DNA from: Actinomycetes bacterium
GTDB taxonomy: Bacteria > Actinomycetota > Acidimicrobiia > Acidimicrobiales > RAAP-2
DNA length: 64,000 bases
Direction: 5' to 3'
Assembly: GCA_021846325.1 (NCBI GenBank)
Contig: JAJZBX010000009.1
Coordinates: forward strand, 1 to 64,000
The position numbers and the translations under genes were made by a program. Numbering within the stretch: position 1 is the stretch's first letter; the number at the start of each line of letters is the position of its first letter. The notes beneath the pieces were generated by a model. That model ran no database searches. It was not told the DNA's origin and saw nothing but the letters and a program-made list of their open reading frames with translations. Positions 52,089 to 61,394 of this stretch are shown here, piece by piece.

Positions 52089-54751
52089 CGTCCGAGCGGT
52101 GGTGGCGGCTACTGCATCGGCGCGACCAGTGGGCGCTGGCGGTCATGACCGTACTGCCGCTCATCGTGTTCGCGGTTCCGGCGCTGGCCGGCCACCCGGC
52201 CATCGCCCAGGACAACCTGATTCAGAACTTCCCACTTCGCGTACTCACCGGCGCGCAGTTGCGCGGCGGACACCTTCCCCAGCTGAATCCGTTGGCCAAC
52301 GCCGGTACGCCGCTGCTGGCCGGCATGAACGCCGGTTCCTTTTTTCCGTTGACCCTCTTGTTCGTGATTCCAGCACCAGTGGCGATATGGGTCGTGAACC
52401 TCGTGGCGACCTACGTCGGCGCCGCACTGGGTCTGTTCGCGCTGCTTCGCTGGTACCGCATCTCGACGTGGGCCGCGCTCGTGCCGGCGTTGCTCTACAC
52501 CTACACCGGCGCCATGAACGGCCAAATGGTGCACCTCGGGGTGATCGAGGGGTATGCGCTCTTGCCGTGGTACGTACTGACGATGGTGGTGCTGGAGCAA
52601 CGCGTTCGCGACTGGACCAGGTCAGCGGGTTGGCGCACCGTGGTGCGCGGCGCGTCGGCGCCCGTACTCGGCATCGCGGGACTCTGGGCACTGACGACCC
52701 TGTCCGGCGAGCCGCGCGCGATCGCCGAAATGGAGCTGCTCGGCGCCGTCGTGATGGCCGCCGTGCTGGTCGCGTCGGCGTCGAAGCGCACCTGGACGTG
52801 GCGCCAAGCGGGGTGGTTTCTTTTGGCCAACGTCGTGGGCATCTCGTGGGGCTCGCTCATTGGTCTTGCCCAGCTGCTGCCGGGCTGGTCGTTCATCAAC
52901 ATCTCGCAACGCACCGGCATTGGGTACGACTTTTTTGGGGCCGGTTCGTTGCCGGTTCGCTGGACATCGCTCCTGCTCATTCCGGACCTGCTGGGTGGCA
53001 ACGGGATCCTTCACCAGCCCTCGTTCTTCGTCTCATACAACTTGCCCGAGGTCTCGGGGTACGTCGGCCTCGCGGCACTGGTGGCGCTAGGCGCGTTTCT
53101 AGCTCGCCGGACGCGTCACGGATGGCCGAACGACGACCGGCCATTCGTTCTGTACGTCGTGATCGGCGTAGTGGGACTGTTTGCGACGTGGGGCTACTAC
53201 ACCCCGCTGGGTCATCTCTTCGACGCCCTGCCGCTCTTTGGCAGCACCAGGCTCCAGAGCCGCAACGTCATCTTGGTGGACCTCGCCGTGGTCGTGCTGC
53301 TGGGCTGGTGGCTGGAGCGGCTGAGCGAGCACGACGTCCAGCGAGCGGGACTCGCGAAGCGACGGTTGTGGCTCGCCCTGTTCGCACCGGTCGCCGCCGC
53401 GGCCCTGGCCGCTGCGATGCTGATCGATGGCGCCCCGGTGCTTCGCTATCTCGGCGCGTCGGCGTCGGCGTCACAACTCGCTCAGGACCAACGGCCGACG
53501 CTCGTCGCCCACCTGGTCGTCGCCCTCGCGTTGATCGTGGTCGTGGTGGGCTTGTCGCGACGCCGGCGCCGCGCGCGTACTGGTCTGCACGTCGTCATCG
53601 CCGTCGACGCACTGCTGTTCTTCGCCTTCGCGACGACGGGGCTCGCCGCCGGTCACGTCAACGTCATGCCCTCGCGAGCCTCGGTCATTGGACGACTCGG
53701 CGCCGAAGGCCGAGTGGCCTTCGTCGGGGCGCCGGGCGTCGACGCGACGCTCTACGACAGTCTTGGCTCACCCAATGTCAACGTGTTTACCGGCGTCGCG
53801 AGTATTCAGGGCTACGGCTCGCTCATTGACTCGCTCTACGGGCGCGTCACCGATACGCACCCGATGTTCAGCCTTGACGACTGCCAGTTGGCCGACGGCA
53901 GCTTTCGCCAGCTTCGACTCGCGACGCTCGTCGTCTCGGCCGACGCGCTGTCGAGAGCACTGCCATTCACCCCGACCGCGCCGTCGTGCCTCGAGTCGCG
54001 CACGAGCACGCGGTCCTCGTGGTACTTCGGTCGGGTCGAACGCGTCGCCACGGTGGACGTGCGCGTAGCGACGAGCGGTGCCACGACGTTTCGGGCACGG
54101 CTCCTGGACGTGACCGGTCGACCCGTTGGTCCCGTGGTGGTGGCGACCGGCTCGTCGGCGGTTCACTTCAATTTCACGGGCGTTGGCGAAGCGAGTGCCG
54201 GTGTCGTGATTCGATCAGTGAAGTCCGTGAACACGACGTCGGTCGTGGTGACGTCATCGGCGCCATCGCCGACGCGACGACAGCTCGCGACGCCGTTGCA
54301 GCGGGCGATCGCCGGTGCCGGTTGGCGACTCATCTCCATGGAGGGCGCCAACACGTTCCTGCGAGCGACCTCGGTGCGACCGAGTGCCTGGCTCGGTTCG
54401 CACGTGGGGACCGCGAAGGTCATCAGCGTTCGCGACACCTCTTGGGGTGATTCGTGGATCACGGTGCGCGCGAGCGCGCCAACCGTGCTCAAACGCTCAA
54501 TGGAGTGGATCCCCGGTTGGCGGGCCACGGCGACCAACGTCCGGACCCATCGGACCATTACCCTGCACGTCGTGCGATCGGGATTGATCCAGCAGGTGTC
54601 CGTCCCCCGGGGTACCTGGACGGTGTATTTCTACTACCACGCCCCACATATCGATGTCGGCTTGCTCGGCACCGCGATCGGGACTACGGGCTGGATCGGG
54701 GCCGTTGTCATCTGGGGGCGAACGCGGCGTCGAGGTAAGATGCCCGCGTGA
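52073..54751 (+). CDS. Large polytopic membrane protein, YfhO/GT-C-like
   Basis: 892 residues. About 12-13 membrane segments span residues 20-530, starting with WALAVMTVLPLIVFAVPALAG. An extracellular loop motif QDNLIQNFPLRVLTGAQLRGG, then LPQLNPLANAGTPLLAGMN, resembles the first loop of YfhO-type and GT-C glycosyltransferase-like proteins, where an acidic pair often sits. The last ~330 residues are soluble, beta-rich and probably outside. YfhO proteins are linked to sugar modification of wall polymers; the job here is unknown. The start codon lies in a 17-bp inverted repeat. Its stop overlaps dapB. Confidence 0.7.
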   Translation: MTSELPSERWWRLLHRRDQWALAVMTVLPLIVFAVPALAGHPAIAQDNLIQNFPLRVLTGAQLRGGHLPQLNPLANAGTPLLAGMNAGSFFPLTLLFVIPAPVAIWVVNLVATYVGAALGLFALLRWYRISTWAALVPALLYTYTGAMNGQMVHLGVIEGYALLPWYVLTMVVLEQRVRDWTRSAGWRTVVRGASAPVLGIAGLWALTTLSGEPRAIAEMELLGAVVMAAVLVASASKRTWTWRQAGWFLLANVVGISWGSLIGLAQLLPGWSFINISQRTGIGYDFFGAGSLPVRWTSLLLIPDLLGGNGILHQPSFFVSYNLPEVSGYVGLAALVALGAFLARRTRHGWPNDDRPFVLYVVIGVVGLFATWGYYTPLGHLFDALPLFGSTRLQSRNVILVDLAVVVLLGWWLERLSEHDVQRAGLAKRRLWLALFAPVAAAALAAAMLIDGAPVLRYLGASASASQLAQDQRPTLVAHLVVALALIVVVVGLSRRRRRARTGLHVVIAVDALLFFAFATTGLAAGHVNVMPSRASVIGRLGAEGRVAFVGAPGVDATLYDSLGSPNVNVFTGVASIQGYGSLIDSLYGRVTDTHPMFSLDDCQLADGSFRQLRLATLVVSADALSRALPFTPTAPSCLESRTSTRSSWYFGRVERVATVDVRVATSGATTFRARLLDVTGRPVGPVVVATGSSAVHFNFTGVGEASAGVVIRSVKSVNTTSVVVTSSAPSPTRRQLATPLQRAIAGAGWRLISMEGANTFLRATSVRPSAWLGSHVGTAKVISVRDTSWGDSWITVRASAPTVLKRSMEWIPGWRATATNVRTHRTITLHVVRSGLIQQVSVPRGTWTVYFYYHAPHIDVGLLGTAIGTTGWIGAVVIWGRTRRRGKMPA
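54736..54741 (+). promoter_or_regulatory. -10 element of dapB (leaderless)
   Basis: TAAGAT, six bases (GCCCGC), then the GTG of dapB, inside the 3' end of the membrane-protein gene. Confidence 0.45.
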
Positions 54752-55530
54752 AGCGCGTCGTGATCGTCGGTGGCGCGGGGCGAATGGGCCAAGCCCTCAC
54801 CGTCGGGTTGAACGCACTCGACGGCGTTGACGTCGTCGCCCTGGTCGACGTGACGCGACCGCTCGACACCCACGGCGCACGCTACCTCGAGCGTCTCGAT
54901 GAACTCGAGGCAACGGACGTCGACGCCGTCGTGGACTTCTCCGCACCGGCTGGCGTGGTCGGGTCGGCTCACTGGTGCGCCACGACGCGGGTTCCGCTGG
55001 TGGTCGGTGCGACCGGGCTTGGCGAGGAGGCGTGGGCCGCGTTGCGGTTGGCCAGCCACGAGACGACCGTGATCGTTGCGTCGAACTTCTCGGTCGGTGC
55101 GGCACTCGCCGAACGTTTCGCTGCGCTCGCCGCTCCATACTTCGATCGGGTCGAAATCGTCGAGCTCCATCACGATCGAAAGGCCGACGCCCCTTCGGGA
55201 ACATCGATCGCGACGGCCCGGGTGATCGCCGCGGCCCGCCGTCGGGCTGGCCGCGCGACCCAGGCCGACCCGACCGTGAGATTCACGGTTGCTGGCGCCC
55301 GCGGTGGCGACGTCGATGGCGTGCCGATTCACTCGGTTCGCCTGCCGGGACTCGTGGCCCATCAAGAGGTGCTGTTCGGTGCGCCGGGAGAGGGCCTCAC
55401 GATTCGCCACGACTCCTTCGATCGGGCCAGTTTCGTCGCCGGCGTCGCACTCGCGTTGGAACACCTGTCGCCCGACGCGGGTCTCATCGAGGGAATCACC
55501 GCGTTCATCGAAGAGGACGTGAGAACGTAG
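54748..55530 (+). CDS. dapB: 4-hydroxy-tetrahydrodipicolinate reductase
   Basis: 260 residues. It reduces the product of DapA with NAD(P)H, on the way to diaminopimelate and lysine. NADPH loop VGGAGRMGQAL at the N-terminus, DFSAPAGV, and the catalytic ELHHDRKADAPSGT (His-His-x-x-Lys). dapA follows 24 bases later, so DapB comes before DapA in gene order though after it in the pathway. GTG start overlapping the upstream stop. Confidence 0.95.
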   Translation: MKRVVIVGGAGRMGQALTVGLNALDGVDVVALVDVTRPLDTHGARYLERLDELEATDVDAVVDFSAPAGVVGSAHWCATTRVPLVVGATGLGEEAWAALRLASHETTVIVASNFSVGAALAERFAALAAPYFDRVEIVELHHDRKADAPSGTSIATARVIAAARRRAGRATQADPTVRFTVAGARGGDVDGVPIHSVRLPGLVAHQEVLFGAPGEGLTIRHDSFDRASFVAGVALALEHLSPDAGLIEGITAFIEEDVRT

Positions 55531-55542
55531 TCGCGACGCTGG

Positions 55543-55548
55543 TAAGTT
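55543..55548 (+). promoter_or_regulatory. -10 element of dapA (leaderless)
   Basis: TAAGTT, six bases (CACAAC), then the ATG of dapA. Confidence 0.45.
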
Positions 55549-55554
55549 CACAAC

Positions 55555-56451
55555 ATGGCGTCAACGCGATTCGGTAGGGTCCTGACGGCCATGGTGACGC
55601 CGTTTGGCGCGGACGGGTCCATCGACTTCGACGTTGCGGCGGCCCTCGCCCGATTCCTCGTCGAGGAAGGTAGTGACGGCTTGGTGCTGGCCGGATCGAC
55701 CGGCGAGGGATCGGCGCTCAGTGATGACGAGAAACTCGATCTCTTCGCCTGCGTGGCCCGAGCGGTAACCGTTCCGGTGCTGGCTGGTTCAACGTCCTCG
55801 GATACGGCGCACTCGGCGAACCTCACGTCGCGCGTGGCCGCGACCGGTGTCGCCGGCGTCCTGGCTACGACGCCCGCGTACGCGCGACCGAGCCAGCGGG
55901 GCATCGCGGGCCATCTTGGCGCCGTGGCCGACAGCACTGACCTGCCGATCATGCTCTACGACATTCCCGCTCGTACGGGCCGTAAGATCGCGTCGGCGAC
56001 GACCATTGAAGTGGTCCGCGCTCACCACAATGTGGTCGCGCTGAAAGATGCGTCTGGTGACCTACCCGCCGCTGCGCACACCAAGGCCGTGCTCGGCGAC
56101 GAACTCGATCTCTACAGTGGCGACGACGCACTGCTGCTGCCGTTCCTCGCGATCGGCGCCGTCGGGATCGTTTCGGTGGCCGCGCACTGGGCCGGGCGAG
56201 AGTTCGCCGAGCTGGTGCGGTGCGCTGGCGACGGCGACTGGGACGGCGCCCGCGCACTGAACGAGCGGCTGTTCTCGAGTTGCGCCTTCGAGTCCAGCGA
56301 GGCGGCGCCGAATCCCCAGCCGGCCAAGGCCGCGATGCGGGCACTGGGTCTGGCCGTCGGTCAGTGTCGGTGGCCGCTGGGACCGGCCGACGAGGCCCTG
56401 GATCAAGCGGCGCAATCGGTGATCGCCGGGCTACGGTCATTGCGTGGCTAA
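55555..56451 (+). CDS. dapA: 4-hydroxy-tetrahydrodipicolinate synthase
   Basis: 298 residues of the TIM-barrel aldolase family. It condenses pyruvate with aspartate semialdehyde. Motifs: GSTGEGSALSDDEK (pyruvate binding), the tyrosine in IMLYDIPARTG (about residue 140), and the Schiff-base lysine in VVALKDASGD (about residue 164). Diaminopimelate feeds both lysine and the cell wall. Its last 8 bases overlap the RNase J gene. Confidence 0.95.
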   Translation: MASTRFGRVLTAMVTPFGADGSIDFDVAAALARFLVEEGSDGLVLAGSTGEGSALSDDEKLDLFACVARAVTVPVLAGSTSSDTAHSANLTSRVAATGVAGVLATTPAYARPSQRGIAGHLGAVADSTDLPIMLYDIPARTGRKIASATTIEVVRAHHNVVALKDASGDLPAAAHTKAVLGDELDLYSGDDALLLPFLAIGAVGIVSVAAHWAGREFAELVRCAGDGDWDGARALNERLFSSCAFESSEAAPNPQPAKAAMRALGLAVGQCRWPLGPADEALDQAAQSVIAGLRSLRG

Positions 56452-58105
56452 GGAGCATGTGCGCGTAACGTTTCTCGGCGGTCTGGGCGAGATCGGACGT
56501 AATTGTTTGGCGATCGAGCAAGACGGTCGAATCGTGGTTATCGACGCGGGACTGATGTTCCCCGAGCCGACCATGTACGGCGTCGACCTCATCTTGCCCG
56601 ACTTCCGATGGCTGATCGAGCGTCGAGACCGGGTCGACGGTGTCGTCTTGACCCACGGGCACGAAGATCACACCGGGGCGCTTCGCTACCTGTTGAAGGA
56701 CGTGAACGTACCGGTCTACGGATCGGCGCTGACCCTCGGGTTCGCTCGGCACCGACTCAGCGAAGCCAAGATGGCTGGTTCGTGCACGTTCATCGAGGTG
56801 CACGACGGCGAACGGCGCCGGATCGGTCCCTTCGACTTCGAATTCATTCCGGTCACGCACTCGGTGCCGAGCGCTCACGCGCTAGCGATCCACACTGCCG
56901 TGGGCGTCGTCGTGCACTCGGGCGACTTCAAACTTGACCAGACGCCCATCGACGGTCGCCGCACCGATCTGTCACGGCTCGCGTCACTGGGCGATGAGGG
57001 CGTGACGTTGCTGCTCTGTGACTCAACCAACGCCGAAGAGCCGGGCTTTACGAACTCCGAACGGTCAGTTGGCGGCGCCCTTCGTCGACTGTTCCTGGAG
57101 CGGCCCGATCGCCGGATGGTCGTGGCGTGTTTCGCGAGCCATCTCCATCGGATACAGCAGATCATGGACGTGGCACGTGGTCAGGGGCGCAAGGTCGCCT
57201 TGATGGGCCGGTCCATGGAGGCCAACGTCAAACTGGCCCGCAAGTTGCACCTCCTGCACGCCGACGCCGCTGACTTCATCGACCTGGAGACCGTCGATCG
57301 GTACCCGCCCGGTGACGTCTGCGTCATCTGCACCGGCAGCCAGGGCGAACCCCTGGCCGCGCTGACCAAGCTCTCGCGCGGCGACGCGCGCTTCTTGCGA
57401 GTGGGCAGCTCGGACACTGTGATCCTAAGCTCGCACCCGATTCCGGGTAACGAGTGGTCCGTCGGGCGCGTCATCGATGACCTGCATCGCGCGGGCACCG
57501 AGGTCATCGACTCCAGTCAGGAGCCGGTCCACGCGTCGGGTCACGCTCGCCAAGGTGAGTTGCGAACGTTTCACCAGCTGGTTCGCCCGAGAAACTTCAT
57601 TCCCGTGCACGGCGAGTACCGTCACCTCGTCCATCACGCCGCGTTGGCCGAGTCGATGGGCCTGGCGCCCAAGCACATCTTGTTGTGCGAAGACGGCGAC
57701 CAGATCGACGTTCGCCTCGACGGCATCCGTCGGGCCGGCGAGGTTCCCGCGGGACTCCACTACATCGACGGATCGGCTGGCGACCTTGACGAACGTCCAC
57801 TGGAGGAGCGCCGGATGCTCGCCGAATTTGGCGTCCTGCTGCTCACCGCGGGGATCGATCGCGAACGCGGACGGCTGGTGCAACCGGTGCGCGTGACGGC
57901 GCGCGGCTGGTTCGACGGCGATACCGATCGCGAGCTCATTGCGGCGGTCACCGAGACGGTACGGGCGGCCCTGGACGAAGCGCTCGCCGAGGGGGAGCGT
58001 GACGAGAGCGCGCTCAACCGAGCGGCGCAACGAGCAGCCGGTCGGCTGCTCGGCCAACGTTTCCGCCGCCAGCCCGTGCTGCTCGCCGCGGTCGGGGTCT
58101 TCTAG
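56444..58105 (+). CDS. rnj: Ribonuclease J
   Basis: 553 residues. Metallo-beta-lactamase/beta-CASP nuclease with 5'-to-3' exo- and endonuclease activity. The zinc motif is THGHEDHTGAL (about residue 68), later HSGDFKLDQTP; the beta-CASP region includes SQEPVHASGHARQGEL and FIPVHGEYRHLVHH. A C-terminal domain of about 110 residues aids dimerisation. GTG start in the end of dapA, a common actinobacterial neighbour (dapA-rnj-ftsK). With RNase E/G and PNPase, the window encodes three central RNA-decay enzymes. Confidence 0.96.
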   Translation: MAKEHVRVTFLGGLGEIGRNCLAIEQDGRIVVIDAGLMFPEPTMYGVDLILPDFRWLIERRDRVDGVVLTHGHEDHTGALRYLLKDVNVPVYGSALTLGFARHRLSEAKMAGSCTFIEVHDGERRRIGPFDFEFIPVTHSVPSAHALAIHTAVGVVVHSGDFKLDQTPIDGRRTDLSRLASLGDEGVTLLLCDSTNAEEPGFTNSERSVGGALRRLFLERPDRRMVVACFASHLHRIQQIMDVARGQGRKVALMGRSMEANVKLARKLHLLHADAADFIDLETVDRYPPGDVCVICTGSQGEPLAALTKLSRGDARFLRVGSSDTVILSSHPIPGNEWSVGRVIDDLHRAGTEVIDSSQEPVHASGHARQGELRTFHQLVRPRNFIPVHGEYRHLVHHAALAESMGLAPKHILLCEDGDQIDVRLDGIRRAGEVPAGLHYIDGSAGDLDERPLEERRMLAEFGVLLLTAGIDRERGRLVQPVRVTARGWFDGDTDRELIAAVTETVRAALDEALAEGERDESALNRAAQRAAGRLLGQRFRRQPVLLAAVGVF

Positions 58106-58866
58106 TCGTCAGACTTGTCGGGTTCGCCGTGGTCGGCGTTGCGCCGACCGTCTCGCCAGTACGCCTTGTGACTGACCTCGTCGTCGGCGAGTCCGCGGTC
58201 TCGTAGGGCAACGCGCAACGCCCGCACGACGGCGAACTCCCCAAAGACGTAGGCGTGACCGGTGTCGGGCGGGAATGCGAACGCGCCCAAGGCACTGAGC
58301 AAGCCAGCCGGATCGTTGCGATGACGCCCGCGACGGTCGACGAAAATGCCCGTCACGCCGACGCCCTCATCGAACGTCGCGGTCAGTGCGTCTTGGTCAT
58401 GGTCGATCTCGACGATCACGACGACGCGTCCCGGCCCGTCGACGCTCTGGGCCAAGCGGTAGAACGCGGCGAGGCCGCTCACGTCACCCAGGAAGAGGTG
58501 CCAGTGCGCACGCTGATCGAGGGTGATCTTGCCCCGCGGGCCGATCACATCCAGCGTCGTCCCGGGGGCTACCGAACGCGCCCACGCGCTGCCGGCGCCG
58601 TCGTGGTTCGTGCTGATCCACAGCGTGAACTCGTGGTTGGTTGGATCGACCGATCGAACGCTGTAGCGGCGCCGGACGTGGTGCTCCCCATCGCGCAGTC
58701 GCACCATGACGTCGTTGCCGGGCTGCCCGGCCAGCGTCGGATCGCCGTGAAGCACCAGTTCGGTGAGCGACGGCGACAGTGGCCGTGCACTCACGACGGT
58801 GCAGACCGCGGCCGTGGCGTGCACCCTCGCCGCGAGCTCCGTGGAGGAACGATGGGGAGCGGACAC
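58102..58866 (-). CDS. Siderophore-interacting FAD-binding protein
   Basis: 254 residues of the ViuB/SIP family, flavoproteins that reduce ferric siderophores with NAD(P)H to free iron in the cytoplasm. FAD site in RRRYSVRSVDPTNHEFTLWI (Arg-x-Tyr-Ser-type), GSAWARSVAPG and IGPRGKI; the C-terminal NAD(P)-binding half has YVFGEFAVVRALRVALRDRG and YWRDGR, a family end motif. It lies alone on the minus strand between RNase J and ftsK, overlapping the RNase J end by 4 bases. No siderophore transport genes are nearby. Confidence 0.9.
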   Translation of the reverse strand: MSAPHRSSTELAARVHATAAVCTVVSARPLSPSLTELVLHGDPTLAGQPGNDVMVRLRDGEHHVRRRYSVRSVDPTNHEFTLWISTNHDGAGSAWARSVAPGTTLDVIGPRGKITLDQRAHWHLFLGDVSGLAAFYRLAQSVDGPGRVVVIVEIDHDQDALTATFDEGVGVTGIFVDRRGRHRNDPAGLLSALGAFAFPPDTGHAYVFGEFAVVRALRVALRDRGLADDEVSHKAYWRDGRRNADHGEPDKSDD

Positions 58867-58872
58867 GCCGCC

Positions 58873-58878
58873 AGCCTA
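58873..58878 (-). promoter_or_regulatory. -10 element of the siderophore-interacting protein gene (leaderless)
   Basis: TAGGCT on the minus strand, six bases (GGCGGC), then the GTG at 58866. No clear iron-regulator box is visible in the 104-base gap to ftsK. Confidence 0.45.
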
Positions 58879-58957
58879 CTGGGGTCACGTTGACTCGGCG
58901 GCGCGATCGGACCGCGACGCACGACGCGAATGGCCCAAGTGGCGAACCAGTGTTCGG

Positions 58958-58963
58958 TAGTTT
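58958..58963 (+). promoter_or_regulatory. -10 element of ftsK (leaderless)
   Basis: TAGTTT, seven bases (GGATGTT), then the GTG at 58971; this supports that start over upstream in-frame codons. Confidence 0.4.
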
Positions 58964-58970
58964 GGATGTT

Positions 58971-61355
58971 GTGGCGTCGGCTCAAAAACCCAAGAAGGCT
59001 CGGGCGCGCACGCAACCGCCGCGCGCGCGTGCGTCGCACGCGTCGCACGCTACGCCTTCACTGTGGCGCCGCCACCGTCGCGACGTGTGGGTCGTCGCCC
59101 TTGTCGTTCTCGGACTCTTCCTCGGTCTCGCCGAAGTCCACGCCCTCGGTGCGGTAGGACGTCCCCTGGCCCAGTTGGTGGGCGAGTTGATCGGCGTGGC
59201 TCGCGTGATCTTGCCGATTGCGTTGGTTGCCCTGGGCGTGACACTGGTGCGCGAACGCGTGGAACTCGACGCCGTTCGGCTGAGTTGGGGACTCGTGCTC
59301 GGCGTGATCGGCCTGAGTGGACTCGGTGACCTCGCGGGCGGGCGCCCCTCAATTCACGCGACCGCCGCGCAACTCGGTCACGCCGGCGGTTGGCTCGGGG
59401 TGCTGAGCGGCGGTGGGCTCGCTCGCGCGTTCGGATCGGTGGGGGCCGTCGTGGCGCTCGTGGCGGTATTGGTGATCGCGGTCATCGTCACCACCGGCGT
59501 AGGGTTGCGCACCCTCGTCACGGTGGTGGTGCGTTGGACGCGTGGCGCGGTGCGAGCGATGACGCGCTGGTGGATTCCAAAAAGTCAACCGCCGACGTCG
59601 GGCGCGGCGAGTCTGCGTACCGAGCCCGATGCGGTACCAGGGTCGCGTCGGCGCGATCGCACCGCGGTCGCGCCGACGGTCTCCGAGGAGGTCGATGCCG
59701 TCGACGACGGGTGGCCCGACGTCGACGGCATTGATTACGTCGATTCAGATCCACCCGAGGTACCCGACGTTGACACGGATCGAATCCCCGTGCGCAGTGC
59801 CGATCCGCCTCGAGCAGCGCAAGCCGCGCCCGCGGGGGAGTTCGAGCGGACGTGGATGCTGCCGCCGCTGACGTTGCTCGCACGAACGAGGGAGCAGCGA
59901 CAGGATCGCGCCAGCGTGGAATTGGCCGGCGCGGAGTTAGTTGAGGCCCTGGGCGCTCACGGTGTCGAGACGACGTTGGTCGGTTTCACCGTCGGCCCCA
60001 CGGTTACCCGTTTCGAGCTCGAGCTCGGCCCCGGGGTCAAGGTGGCGCGCCTCACCGCGCTGAGCAAGGACATCGCGTACGCCATGGCCACGCCCGATGT
60101 GCGGATCCTGGCCCCGATCCCGGGGCGCTCGGCGATTGGCGTCGAGGTGCCCAACCGTCACCGCACGCTCGTTGCCCTCGGTGACCTGCTCGCCACCGAT
60201 GAGGCGCGTGACGCCCGCGAACCGCTCGACGTGCCGATCGGGCGAGACATAGCCGGTCAAACGGTGATCCTGAATTTGGGCGAGATGCCCCACGTGCTCA
60301 TCTCGGGCGCCACCGGCGCGGGCAAGAGTTCGTGCATCAACGCACTCGTCACGTCCCTCGTCATCCGCGCGACACCCGAGCAGGTGCGACTCTTGCTGAT
60401 TGACCCCAAGCGCGTGGAGATGGGTCACTATCAGGACTTGCCCCACCTACTCGCCCCGGTGGTGGTCGATCCGAAGAAGGCCGCCGGCACGCTCGCCTGG
60501 GCGGTAAAAGAGATGGAACGGCGCTACGACGTGCTGGCCTCGTGCGGCGCGCGTGACATCACGGGCTATCACGAGATGATGGACCGCGGCGAGCTTGATC
60601 CGCCGCCCAGTCTGGCAGAAGAGGTTGGCGAGGCGATCGAGCGTGCGACGGGACTGGCCTCTGAGGTGCCCCGACGCGTTGGGCCCGAACGACTGCCCTA
60701 CATCGTCATCGTGGTCGACGAGTTGAACGACCTGATGATGGTCGCGGCCCGCGACGTTGAGGATTCGGTGGTGCGCATAGCCCAGATGGCCCGGGCGGTG
60801 GGGATACACCTCGTCCTGGCGACGCAGCGCCCGAGCGTCGACGTCATCACCGGCGTCATCAAGGCCAACGTACCCAGTCGCATGGCCTTCGCCGTCTCGT
60901 CACTGGCCGATAGTCGCGTGATCCTCGACCAGGCGGGTGCCGAGCGCCTGGTGGGCAAGGGGGACATGCTCTTGGTGACCGCAACCAGCAACATTGCGCG
61001 GCGCATTCAGTCGCCGTGGGTCTCGGAGGTGGAGGTCCAACGCGTCGTCGATTACTGGCGGGCCCAGGGTGGACGGACCGAGACCGTCGTGGCGCTCGAC
61101 GTGCCCGCAGAACGCTCCGGTGGAGGGCCGTCGGACGATGACGACGAACTGCTTCGCCAAGCCCGCGACCTCGTGATCCGCACGCAATCGGGATCCACCT
61201 CGATGCTCCAACGCAAGCTGCGCATCGGGTTTGCTCGAGCGGGACGACTCATGGACCTGCTCGAACAAGAGCACGTGGTGGCACCGGGCGATGGATCCAA
61301 GGCTCGTCGGGTGCTGATCGGCCGAGACGACCACGCGGCCAGCGGCGACGAGTAG
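58971..61355 (+). CDS. ftsK: DNA translocase FtsK/SpoIIIE
   Basis: 794 residues. A basic N-terminus, four membrane segments (about 38-180), an acidic Pro-rich linker (about 200-300), then the motor: alpha/beta domains with GATGAGKSS (Walker A, about residue 446) and IVIVVDELNDLMM (Walker B), and DLPHLL and ATQRPSVDVITG. The C-terminal winged-helix gamma domain (about 730-785) has TSMLQRKLRIGFARAGRL for reading polar DNA sequences. It pumps DNA at the septum and activates Xer, also in this window. Confidence 0.96.
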   Translation: MASAQKPKKARARTQPPRARASHASHATPSLWRRHRRDVWVVALVVLGLFLGLAEVHALGAVGRPLAQLVGELIGVARVILPIALVALGVTLVRERVELDAVRLSWGLVLGVIGLSGLGDLAGGRPSIHATAAQLGHAGGWLGVLSGGGLARAFGSVGAVVALVAVLVIAVIVTTGVGLRTLVTVVVRWTRGAVRAMTRWWIPKSQPPTSGAASLRTEPDAVPGSRRRDRTAVAPTVSEEVDAVDDGWPDVDGIDYVDSDPPEVPDVDTDRIPVRSADPPRAAQAAPAGEFERTWMLPPLTLLARTREQRQDRASVELAGAELVEALGAHGVETTLVGFTVGPTVTRFELELGPGVKVARLTALSKDIAYAMATPDVRILAPIPGRSAIGVEVPNRHRTLVALGDLLATDEARDAREPLDVPIGRDIAGQTVILNLGEMPHVLISGATGAGKSSCINALVTSLVIRATPEQVRLLLIDPKRVEMGHYQDLPHLLAPVVVDPKKAAGTLAWAVKEMERRYDVLASCGARDITGYHEMMDRGELDPPPSLAEEVGEAIERATGLASEVPRRVGPERLPYIVIVVDELNDLMMVAARDVEDSVVRIAQMARAVGIHLVLATQRPSVDVITGVIKANVPSRMAFAVSSLADSRVILDQAGAERLVGKGDMLLVTATSNIARRIQSPWVSEVEVQRVVDYWRAQGGRTETVVALDVPAERSGGGPSDDDDELLRQARDLVIRTQSGSTSMLQRKLRIGFARAGRLMDLLEQEHVVAPGDGSKARRVLIGRDDHAASGDE

Positions 61356-61382
61356 GCCCCTCGCCGACGTCGAGCGACCGCC

Positions 61383-61388
61383 TACGCT
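61383..61388 (+). promoter_or_regulatory. -10 element of thrB (leaderless)
   Basis: TACGCT, six bases (ATTTCC), then the ATG of thrB. Confidence 0.45.
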
Positions 61389-61394
61389 ATTTCC

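Noticed and set aside
52099-53829. 576-codon frame on the same strand as the YfhO-like gene, in another frame
   Set aside because: Very Arg/Ala/Gly-rich, with no membrane or domain pattern, while the overlapping frame is a clear membrane protein.
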